Source of the DNA: JANPJV01 sp031425695
GTDB lineage: Bacteria; Pseudomonadota; Gammaproteobacteria; Xanthomonadales; SZUA-5
DNA length: 19,782 nt
Direction of reading: 5' to 3'
NCBI GenBank assembly: GCA_031425695.1
Contig: JANPJV010000084.1
Span: forward strand, 1 to 19,782
Positions 8,012 through 14,658 of the stretch are shown piece after piece. Position 1 is the stretch's first letter. The number at the start of each line of letters is the position of its first letter. The notes beneath the pieces were generated by a model that had not been told where the DNA came from, made no database searches, and saw nothing but the letters and a program-made list of their open reading frames with translations. The translations under genes were made by a program, and so were the position numbers.

Positions 8012-8320
8012 TCATCGTGCTCGCGCGGAGTGGAAACGGCTGGCGGTGGCGACCATGGTCAACTCGACAGCGATCCTGGCGCCGGCTCGAATTTGCCAAC
8101 TGCCGTCGGTGAGTCGCTGCACGTCTGCAGGATTGTCGATGGCCTCATAGCGGCGCTCCACTTCGAAGCCATGCTGGGCCGCCGTGGGTTCCAGCGAGCG
8201 CGGGGGGTAGTCCATGCCGATTCGATAGTAGGGGCGGTCGGGGCCTTCCTTGGAGATCAGCAGCGGTCCTACTGGACTGTGGCCGGCCAACCAGGCGCGA
8301 CGCGACTGCGCGCATCGCAC
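8012..8320 (-). pseudogene. Fragment of a bacterial alpha-2-macroglobulin family gene
   Basis: The minus strand encodes about 80 residues that read like the near-C-terminal MG10 region of bacterial alpha-2-macroglobulins: PLLISKEG, PYYRIGMDYPPRSLEP, GFEVERRYEAIDNPADV, DGSWQIRAGARIAVELTMV. Such proteins are normally well over 1,000 aa and are periplasmic protease traps. Here similarity begins abruptly near 8270 and ends near 8030, after which the frame runs into a TGA without the expected continuation. No thioester or bait region lies nearby. I read this as a gene remnant truncated at both ends. The match is from memory of the family, not from a search. Confidence 0.6.
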
Positions 8321-8354
8321 CTGATTGAAGCTTTGGCGGGTGAGCGACGACGTC

Positions 8355-8792
8355 TTATTTGAGGTCGAGCTTGCGGATCATTTCGCTGCCGAGGATCTCG
8401 CGCATCTTGCCGCGCTCGATGCCGGCGGCGGTCGCAGCAGCGCGATCTTTGCCGGTCACTTCCATCGCAACTTTTTCATTGCGGTCGGCGATGCCATCGA
8501 ATGCAGCCATGTTGGCGTAGGTCACGACGAGATACATGTCCGGATCGTTGGGCGACCGCGCCATCGTCCGGTAGACCTCGTAGTTGACCACATTTCCAGC
8601 CTTCTTCTGTGCCTCCATTACCGGCTTGTATTCCTTGGCCAGATAGCCCATGTACGCCTCGCCCTGCCCGTCCATGATCTTCACCGACGTCACCACGGAA
8701 ACCGTCCCCTCGGTGTACACACGATCTTGCGCGAACAGCGACGAACTGGCGCACAGCAACAGCGGAACCGACATCCAGACTGGCATACGCAT
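8355..8792 (-). CDS. Small exported protein, possible dimeric alpha-beta barrel fold
   Basis: A 145-aa protein with a clear signal peptide (MRMPVWMSVPLLLCASSSLFA, cleavage after about residue 21). The mature part alternates strands and helices: VTSVKIMDGQGEAYMGYLAKEYKPVM, VVNYEVYRTMARSPNDPDMYLVVTYANMAAF, then a helical tail. This resembles NIPSNAP/EthD-like ferredoxin folds, but I recognise no defined family. The ATG at 8792 is preceded by GGGGGAAG, a strong ribosome-binding site. It stands alone, with a hairpin and a CRP-like palindrome upstream. Confidence 0.72.
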   Translation of the reverse strand: MRMPVWMSVPLLLCASSSLFAQDRVYTEGTVSVVTSVKIMDGQGEAYMGYLAKEYKPVMEAQKKAGNVVNYEVYRTMARSPNDPDMYLVVTYANMAAFDGIADRNEKVAMEVTGKDRAAATAAGIERGKMREILGSEMIRKLDLK

Positions 8793-8813
8793 GAGCTTCC
8801 CCCGTTATGCATT

Positions 8814-8835
8814 GGTGCGGGACGATTCCCGCACC
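8814..8835. promoter_or_regulatory. Perfect 8-bp stem hairpin in the leader of the 8792 gene
   Basis: GGTGCGGG (8814-8821), loop ACGATT, CCCGCACC (8828-8835). It starts 22 nt upstream of the ATG at 8792 (minus), just beyond the ribosome-binding site, so it could be a leader structure or an operator. Confidence 0.4.
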
Positions 8836-8873
8836 GGGGACGTTACGCCGTACGCTGTTCATAATCAATTCAC

Positions 8874-8889
8874 AGTGATCCCGGTCACA
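8874..8889. promoter_or_regulatory. CRP/Clp-like palindrome AGTGA-N6-TCACA
   Basis: AGTGATCCCGGTCACA matches nine of ten fixed positions of the CRP consensus TGTGA-N6-TCACA. It lies about 82 bp upstream of the small exported protein gene (minus) and about 600 bp from the phosphoramidate operon (plus). An AT-richer stretch lies next to it at 8856-8873. Regulation by a CRP/Clp homologue is inferred. Confidence 0.4.
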
Positions 8890-9485
8890 CTTTCCGCAAC
8901 GACACGCGGAAAAAGCGAGCGTGTTCAAGACGGCTTCAAGAGGGTCGGGGAGTCTTGTCGCGGGCACGAGACTTGGGCGAAAGTTCCATCAATAGCCCTG
9001 GACGACTCTCCCCTGGCGTAGCGTCCCATGCGCGCGGCTTCCGCCCTACCGGACCTCGGCCAAGCGCACGCGATCATCTAACCGTGATCAAAATCAGGCG
9101 AGATGCCTGTCGGGCCGACGGCGCAAAGCGGGTCAACGTCGTCCTGAGTGACGTCGAGCTGGCGATCCCTGGTCGCTACGACGCTTTCGCGGGGGAAATA
9201 GCTGGCAAGGTTCCCTGCCGGCGCTCCCAATTGAAAAATGACTTGACGAGCCGGTGGTCTTGGCACGCCTCGCTGAAGGGGACGTCCAGTACCAGCTTTC
9301 TCCGAGACGATGTCCAATTGAATCCCAAGTATTGTGTCGTGGAGTCATAACGCGCACCGATGCGCCGGTAGCAAACCGATCGCCAGCAGGATCACCACGC
9401 TGTTGGTGTCGGTGCCGGGAAAAGCCGCTGCTGGGCCTTTCCCAAAGCGCAACCGACGACCGAAATCTCTCACCGCAAGAACCTC
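8890..9485. other. Intergenic stretch without a recognisable gene
   Basis: I found no convincing gene here. Open frames exist on both strands (8955-9350 plus, 9078-9317 minus), but neither has a good ribosome-binding site, a recognisable domain or the codon pattern of the neighbours. The part around 9230-9350 is visibly less GC-rich than the flanking genes and may be decayed or foreign DNA. The promoter of the phosphoramidate operon should lie here; I could not locate a clear -35/-10 pair. Confidence 0.4.
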
Positions 9486-10241
9486 GTGCCGAGTCAACCC
9501 AGCCAAACCCCCCGCATCGGCATCAGCATGCGCGCCCTGCCAGCCGATCCAGGCGGCTTGGGAGCCGCGCGGGCGCCCGGCTGGTGGCTGCATCAGTCGC
9601 TCGCGTCAGCCTGCACTGCCTACGGTGCCGAAGCCTGGCCCTTGCCACCATTCGAAGTGGGCTCTGCGGGCGAGGATGCGCGCTCGCGCATCGCGTTCCT
9701 CGATGCGCTGATTCTCGGTGGCGGCGGCGATCTCGCCGTCGACGCACGAGGATTTCGTGCGGCAGGTGACCTTCCGCTGCGCGACCAGTACGAATATGCC
9801 TTGCTCGACGCCGCGCTCGCGCGGGGCGTCCCGGTGCTGGGCATCTGTCGCGGCGCGCAACTGATGCAGCTGGCTGCGGGTGGATCACTGGAGGCACCGA
9901 CCGAAGCGGCGGACACACCGACACTCCACTGCGACCGCCACCGGTATCTTGACCTGCGCCATCCGATCGAGCTGCGGCCGGGCGGGCTGCTGTCCGGCAG
10001 CGACTGGCGTTGCAACTCCTCCGTCAACTCCGCCCACCGCTGGAAGATCCGACAGCTCGCGCCAGGCTTGCGTGTCGAGGCTGTCTGCCCCATCGATGGC
10101 ACGATCGAAGCCTTCAGCAACGTCGAGCAGCACCTGCTGGGGACGCTCTGGCATCCCGAGTTTGACTTGCAAAATCGGCAGGTATTCGAAGCTTTTCTGG
10201 CTTTGATGCATTCGCCGGGAACTGCGGGCGCCGGTCGCTGA
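9486..10241 (+). CDS. Class I glutamine amidotransferase-like hydrolase, putative gamma-glutamyl-CDP-amidate hydrolase (Cj1417-like)
   Basis: A 251-aa peptidase C26/PuuD-like protein. It has the nucleophile elbow VLGICRGAQLMQ (C121), the NSSVNSAH substrate motif (about 177-184) and the catalytic pair in LWHPEF (H223, E225). GTG 9486 is chosen because the first strand PRIGISMR begins upstream of the ATG at 9528. Taken alone it would be called gamma-glutamyl-GABA hydrolase. In this operon it fits the C. jejuni enzyme that cleaves L-glutamyl-CDP-amidate to glutamate plus cytidine diphosphoramidate. It is the first gene of the cluster, and the kinase gene follows after 37 bp. The fold is clear; the specific reaction is inferred from context. 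Confidence 0.85.
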   Translation: MPSQPSQTPRIGISMRALPADPGGLGAARAPGWWLHQSLASACTAYGAEAWPLPPFEVGSAGEDARSRIAFLDALILGGGGDLAVDARGFRAAGDLPLRDQYEYALLDAALARGVPVLGICRGAQLMQLAAGGSLEAPTEAADTPTLHCDRHRYLDLRHPIELRPGGLLSGSDWRCNSSVNSAHRWKIRQLAPGLRVEAVCPIDGTIEAFSNVEQHLLGTLWHPEFDLQNRQVFEAFLALMHSPGTAGAGR

Positions 10242-10278
10242 CCAACACGGCAACGGGGTCGATACGATTGGGGACAGT

Positions 10279-12618
10279 TTGCCGCAATGGCTGCATAAAT
10301 CAGCGGCGCTCGACTGGCTGCGCTTGGCGCGCATCGGTGCGCGCGTGCCGGCCTATTGCACCCTGAGCTGGGCCGCGTGGGTCGCAGATCCAGCCGGCGA
10401 GCTGGGCGCGCTGCGCCGGCGCTTTGCCGGACTGCGCCTGGCTGTTCGCAGCGACCGCATGGGCGAAGATGCGGGTCACGCGGGCAGCTTCCTCAGCCTC
10501 ACCGACGTCCCAGCTGAGGGTGCAGCGCTCGAGTCCGCTATTCGCCGCGTGTTCGCCAGTTACGGCGACGCGCGGCCAGGCGACCGGGTGCTCGTCCAGC
10601 GCTATGTGAAAAACGCTGCGATGGCGGGGGTCGCGGCCAGCCGCGCATTGCCGCTCGGCGAGGCTTATCAGGTGTATTCCTGGGTTCATTCCAGCCCCAA
10701 CAGCGCGGTGACGGGCGCTGCCTCGCAATGCTGGACGGCGTACGACTACGCTGGGACGACGCCCGGCCTGGCGCGACCAGCCCCGCCGCTGATCGCACGC
10801 TTGCGCGCCCTGCTCGATACGATCAAGGCAGCTTGCGGCGGCGAGATCGAAATTGAATGGCTCTGGAAGCACGGGCGTTTGCACATCGTGCAACTGCGTG
10901 AGCTGCGCATCCAGCCGTCGCCCGCCCAGGACCGCGAGCTGGGCCGACGCTTGCGCGTGGCATCGCGCGCGCTGACCCGCAGCTGCACCGACGCTCCCGA
11001 GGGCGAGCTACTGGGCCTGATGCCGGACTGGAATCCGGCCGAATTGCTCGGCGCACACCCGCGCCCGCTCGCGCTCGATGTCTTCGCACACCTCATCACC
11101 AACCGCAGCTTTTCCGAGGCGCGCGCGGCGCTCGGCTACGCGGACACGCCTGGCGCACTGCTGGCTCCGATCGCCGGCCGGCCCTACGTGCGGGTTTCCC
11201 GCAGCCTGCATTCACTGCTGCCACGCGCGCTCGATGCGCACGCTCGAACGGCCATCGTCGACACGCAGCTCGCACGCTTGCAGGCGCAGCCGCAGCTGCA
11301 CGATCGTGTCGAATTCGAGATCGCGACGTCGAGCTTCGAATTCGGACAAGACTGGCGCACGCGACTCGACGGGCTCCCGCGCGGAACGGTCGACCTTCTC
11401 GCAGCAGCATTGCGCGCCCAGGTGCCGCAGCTGTTCGACGTCGATGCGCTGCATCGCGAACAGGAGCGTTCGCGCTTTGCGCTACGCCAGCACCTGCGTT
11501 GGCCGACGCCGGACGCGCCGCTGGCCGACTGGTGGCGCGTCCTCGAGCAATTGCGCCGGCGCCACGCGGTCTCCTTCGCACAGTCGGCACGGCGCTGTTT
11601 CGCGTTAGAGGCGCTGCTGCGCTCCGCGGTGCGCGAGGGTGCCTGCCAGCTCGACGAATTGCAGCGCTGGCGCAGTGACGCGGCCCACCTGCAAGCGGTG
11701 CTGGCGCGTGGGTGTGCCGAGAGCACGCCGTGGCGCGAGGCGCTGCGGCCGGGCACATTCGAGATCACGCATTTGCGTTATGGCGACTGGCAGCTCCCGC
11801 CGCAAAGCGGTGGCGAGCCCAAGGCGCAGCGCTCTCACCTCACTCCGGCCACGGCCGCCGCGCTCGACCGGCTCGGTCGTACGCACGGCCTCGCACTTGA
11901 TGCGCAGACGCTCTTCCGCGGCTTCGCACTCGCCCACCAGGCGCGCGACTGGGGCAAGCTCGCCCTCTCGGTCGAGCTCTCGCACGGGCTGGAAGCGCTG
12001 GCGGCCATGGCGGCGCGACGAGGGCTCGGCCGCGCAGCGTTGTCGTGGCTGCGCGCAGGCCAGCTCAAGGATGACCGCGCTGCCTCTTGGGACGCGCACG
12101 TGGCCGCTGCGGAGAAGCGCCACGCCGCCGATGCGCTGCTGCGCATGCCGCCACTGCTCAGCGCGTCGAGCGAACTAACCCGGGTCATCCTGGCGCCTGG
12201 CGCCCCCGTCTATCTCGGCCATGGGCGCGTCCATGCGCGCGTGCACGCGATCGATGCGCACTCGACGCCGCAGTCCCTGCCGGCCGGTGCCATCGTGGTC
12301 ATGGAACGCTGCGAACCGGGCTTCGACTGGATCTTCCTGCGCCAGCCGGCGGCCATCGTCACTGCTTTCGGCGGCCCGAATGCGCACGTGGCGCTGCGGG
12401 CACATGAGGTCGATTGCCCGGCGCTGCTCGGTGTCGGCCTCGATGCATGCGCGCGCATTGTTCGTTGTGATGCACTCGACATCGATTTTGAGCTTGGCTG
12501 GTGGCGACCGGCGCTTGCTCCTGTTCCTCGTGGGTCCGGACCTGGTCCGGACGCTCTCCAATCCAACAGCGTTCGGACAAGGTCCGAACCCACGCAAAGC
12601 ACCCACTTCGACCCATGA
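10279..12618 (+). CDS. PEP-synthase-like phosphotransferase, putative L-glutamine kinase (Cj1418-like)
   Basis: A 779-aa protein. The N-terminal ATP-binding domain (1-210) has LAVRSDRMGEDAGHAGSF (54-71, the VRSSxxxED/GQ pattern of PPDK/PEP synthases) and ends in EIEWLWKHGRLHIVQLRELR. A long, divergent middle (220-640) replaces the PEP/pyruvate domain. The C-terminal phosphohistidine domain carries GGPNAHVALRAHEVDCPALLGVG, with H703 as likely phospho-carrier. Cj1418 has this layout and phosphorylates the side-chain amide of glutamine, forming the P-N bond. The start is a TTG after GGGGA. The last 30 residues, rich in Pro, Ser and Thr, are encoded by a REP palindrome. The stop overlaps the methyltransferase ATG (ATGA). 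Confidence 0.82.
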   Translation: MPQWLHKSAALDWLRLARIGARVPAYCTLSWAAWVADPAGELGALRRRFAGLRLAVRSDRMGEDAGHAGSFLSLTDVPAEGAALESAIRRVFASYGDARPGDRVLVQRYVKNAAMAGVAASRALPLGEAYQVYSWVHSSPNSAVTGAASQCWTAYDYAGTTPGLARPAPPLIARLRALLDTIKAACGGEIEIEWLWKHGRLHIVQLRELRIQPSPAQDRELGRRLRVASRALTRSCTDAPEGELLGLMPDWNPAELLGAHPRPLALDVFAHLITNRSFSEARAALGYADTPGALLAPIAGRPYVRVSRSLHSLLPRALDAHARTAIVDTQLARLQAQPQLHDRVEFEIATSSFEFGQDWRTRLDGLPRGTVDLLAAALRAQVPQLFDVDALHREQERSRFALRQHLRWPTPDAPLADWWRVLEQLRRRHAVSFAQSARRCFALEALLRSAVREGACQLDELQRWRSDAAHLQAVLARGCAESTPWREALRPGTFEITHLRYGDWQLPPQSGGEPKAQRSHLTPATAAALDRLGRTHGLALDAQTLFRGFALAHQARDWGKLALSVELSHGLEALAAMAARRGLGRAALSWLRAGQLKDDRAASWDAHVAAAEKRHAADALLRMPPLLSASSELTRVILAPGAPVYLGHGRVHARVHAIDAHSTPQSLPAGAIVVMERCEPGFDWIFLRQPAAIVTAFGGPNAHVALRAHEVDCPALLGVGLDACARIVRCDALDIDFELGWWRPALAPVPRGSGPGPDALQSNSVRTRSEPTQSTHFDP
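12529..12594. repeat. REP-like inverted repeat inside the 3' end of the kinase gene
   Basis: Two 27-bp arms (12529-12555 and 12568-12594) match at 24 positions as inverted copies around a 12-nt loop. The left arm itself contains GTCCGGAC twice. The element codes for the Pro/Ser-rich tail of the putative glutamine kinase. It ends about 20 nt before the ATGA that joins this gene to the methyltransferase. The left arm shares its GTGGGTC and CGGACGCT edges with the repeat at 19738-19763. It could attenuate transcription or stabilise the upstream mRNA. Confidence 0.8.
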
Positions 12619-13388
12619 CCTCCGTGCAAACCACCATCGATTGGGATTACTCCGAGCTCGCGCCGTGGTACGAGCTGCGCGCGCCCTATGCCACCGCGGC
12701 GCTCGAACACTTGCTGCGCGACTGCGGCATCGCCACCGACAGCCACGTCGTCGAGATCGGCGCCGGCACCGGACGACTGACGCGCTGGCTCAGCGCGCGC
12801 GGGAAACGGGTCGACGCCATCGAGCCATGCGGCCCGATGCGCGAGATCGGCATCGCGCTCGCGCCTCCCGCCGTGCGCTGGCACGACGGCACGGGCACGG
12901 CAACCGGGCTCGACGATGGCTGCGCGCAGCTGGTTGCGTACGGATCTTCGTTCAATGTGCTGGAGCCGCACGCGGCGATTGCCGAGGCCCTGCGCCTGCT
13001 GGGCGACGACGGTCACGTCCTGCTGCTCTACAACCACCGCGCGCTCGACGACGAACTGCAGGCGCGCACCGAGGCGCTGTTTCGCGCCCATATCCCGACC
13101 TACTCGGGCGGCAGCCGGCGCCAGGATCCGCTGCCGGCGTGGGCCGCGCATGCCCGCGTCAGCGCGGTCCGCGAAGGCGCCGAGCGCATCCGCGTGCGCC
13201 AGCCGCTACGGGATTTCGTCGACGGCTTCCGCGCCCACGGCACGCTGATCCGCCAGCTCGGGGATGGTCTCGACGCGCTGCTGCAGCGACTGCACGATGC
13301 GCTTGCGGCCGACTGCGCCGACGGCATCATCGAGGTGCCGTTCGATACTCGCGCCTGGTGTTTCAAGGTAGCGCCGCCATGCAGGTAA
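12615..13388 (+). CDS. Class I SAM-dependent methyltransferase, candidate phosphoramidate O-methyltransferase
   Basis: A 257-aa protein from the ATG at 12615, which overlaps the kinase stop. Motif I is VVEIGAGTGRLTRWL (45-59), followed by the acidic residue E70 in VDAIEP and a motif-IV-like stretch CAQLVAYGSSFNVLEPHAAIAEALRLL. The C-terminal half is Arg-rich and family-specific. The C. jejuni phosphoramidate locus carries putative methyltransferases (Cj1419, Cj1420) that are thought to make the O-methyl group. A single one here could serve the same purpose or act on the acceptor. The acceptor cannot be read from sequence. The 3' end overlaps the next gene by 10 bp. Confidence 0.85.
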   Translation: MTSVQTTIDWDYSELAPWYELRAPYATAALEHLLRDCGIATDSHVVEIGAGTGRLTRWLSARGKRVDAIEPCGPMREIGIALAPPAVRWHDGTGTATGLDDGCAQLVAYGSSFNVLEPHAAIAEALRLLGDDGHVLLLYNHRALDDELQARTEALFRAHIPTYSGGSRRQDPLPAWAAHARVSAVREGAERIRVRQPLRDFVDGFRAHGTLIRQLGDGLDALLQRLHDALAADCADGIIEVPFDTRAWCFKVAPPCR

Positions 13389-14203
13389 TCATCCTGGCCG
13401 CCGGACGCGGCTCGCGGCTCGGCGCGCGCGCACAACCGCTGCCGAAATGCCTGACGCCGCTGCGCGGGCGCGCGTGGCTCGACTGGCAGCTCGACGCGCT
13501 GCTCGCGGCCGGCGCCACCACGATTACGCTGGTCAGCGGACATGCCGCCGAGCGGATCGAGCCCCGTGCCGCGATCACCCGCATCATCCACCACGCCGTT
13601 TGGGCCGAGACCGGTCCCGTCGCCAGCCTGTACTCGGCACTCGACCCGCATGACGACGATCAAGAGTTGCTGGTGGCCTATGCCGATTGCCTCTGGCATC
13701 CGGATTGGATCGTCCGCCTGCGCGAGGCGGCAGCTGGGATAGCGATGAGCAGCGATCTTGCCTGGTCGCTGCTGTGGCGCGAGCGCTTTGTCGATCCGCT
13801 GGCGGATGCGGAATCACTGCGCCTGCGGCCGCTTTCAATCGATGAACGCGAACGCTGGGCGCTGCGCGAGATCGGTTCCAGGGTGCGCGACGCGTCCGCC
13901 ATCGAAGGCCAATTCATGGGCCTCGTGCGGATTTGCGGAAGTGCACGAAAGCGCTTGCGCGAACGCCTGCAATCCATGCCGGACGATGCACGCAACAAAC
14001 TCGACATGACGGCCCTGCTGAGCCTCCGGATTGTTTCCGGCGAGGACATCGAAGTCGTTTCGGGCGTGGGCGCGTGGATCGAGCTCGATCACGCATCCGA
14101 CCTCGCCCTGTACGAGCGCATGAGCGCCGATACCGCGTGGTTGCACGACTGGCGCCAGCCACCGCGCTGGCCGCCGGGGCAAATGGCTCAACGCGCCGCA
14201 TGA
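13379..14203 (+). CDS. Nucleotidyltransferase, putative CTP:phosphoglutamine cytidylyltransferase (Cj1416-like)
   Basis: A 274-aa protein. It has the signature IILAAGRGSRLG (4-15) with PLPKCLTPL (K23), a TLVSGH strand and the metal-binding D103 in VAYADCLW, all features of the sugar-phosphate/phosphocholine nucleotidyltransferase family. Such genes are often labelled phosphocholine cytidylyltransferase. In the C. jejuni pathway the homologue joins CTP and phosphoglutamine to L-glutamyl-CDP-amidate, and the neighbours here support that. The ATG at 13379 lies inside the methyltransferase gene (10-bp overlap). The stop overlaps the next start (ATGA, 14200-14203). The long upstream extension of the frame is not coding. 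Confidence 0.85.
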   Translation: MQVIILAAGRGSRLGARAQPLPKCLTPLRGRAWLDWQLDALLAAGATTITLVSGHAAERIEPRAAITRIIHHAVWAETGPVASLYSALDPHDDDQELLVAYADCLWHPDWIVRLREAAAGIAMSSDLAWSLLWRERFVDPLADAESLRLRPLSIDERERWALREIGSRVRDASAIEGQFMGLVRICGSARKRLRERLQSMPDDARNKLDMTALLSLRIVSGEDIEVVSGVGAWIELDHASDLALYERMSADTAWLHDWRQPPRWPPGQMAQRAA

Positions 14204-14658
14204 GTCGCATCTTCTGGATCACTGGCGTCGCCGGCAGCGGCAAGAGCTCGTTGGCGCGTGCGCTGTGCGAGTGCTGGCCCGGCGCGCGTCCGCCGGTGCA
14301 TCTCGATGGCGACCGCTGGCGCGAGATCCTCGGCGCGCTCGGTCGCGGCTACGAGCCCGACGACCGCCGCGCCATTGGCCTGGCGCTGGCACGGCTCACC
14401 CTCGAGCTCGCCGCACAGGGACTCGATGTGGTGACCTCGACCATCTCTGCGCACGCCGAGATCGGTGCGGTGCTGGAGCAATCGACCGTTCCGGTTGTGC
14501 GCGTGCGCATGCTGGCAGCGGTGGAGACGCTGCAATTGCGTCGGCCACATCTGCACCGTGACCTCGCGGGGCACGAGCCGTGGCCGTTCGTCGTCGACCG
14601 TGAGCTCTGGAGCGACCGTGGTGAGTCACCGATCGAGCTGGCAGAGCAGCTGCGGTGA
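14200..14658 (+). CDS. CysC-like P-loop kinase, putative CDP-amidate 3'-kinase (Cj1415-like)
   Basis: A 152-aa protein. Walker A is GVAGSGKSS (9-17), followed by VHLDGDRWRE (LDGD at 35-38, as in APS kinases) and a DDRRAIG segment (54-60). The APS-kinase lid signature (KGLYxKAR) and the ISPxRxxR motif are absent: the equivalent regions read TSTISAHAEI and LHRDLAGHEPWPF. Together with the lack of ATP sulfurylase genes, this argues against sulfate activation. Cj1415, also annotated CysC-like, phosphorylates CDP-amidate at the 3'-hydroxyl, giving a cytidine analogue of PAPS, and I infer the same here. Start and stop overlap the neighbouring genes (ATGA and GTGA). Confidence 0.82.
   Translation: MSRIFWITGVAGSGKSSLARALCECWPGARPPVHLDGDRWREILGALGRGYEPDDRRAIGLALARLTLELAAQGLDVVTSTISAHAEIGAVLEQSTVPVVRVRMLAAVETLQLRRPHLHRDLAGHEPWPFVVDRELWSDRGESPIELAEQLR

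Noticed and set aside
9261..9275. Sigma-54-like TGGCACG box
   Set aside because: The spacing to a GC element is not the required 10 nt and no TTGC box follows.
9078..9317. Minus-strand frame with GNLASYFPRE, reminiscent of CLASYFPET in the molybdoenzyme
   Set aside because: The similarity covers only a few residues with no further match around it, so a duplicated fragment cannot be supported.
8955..9350. 131-aa plus-strand open frame
   Set aside because: No ribosome-binding site, no domain and no family recognised; the composition is unlike the neighbouring genes.
12221..13378. Long upstream extension of the nucleotidyltransferase frame
   Set aside because: It is Arg/Ala-rich shadow sequence across the kinase and methyltransferase genes. 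The real N-terminal motif IILAAGRGSRLG starts right at 13379.
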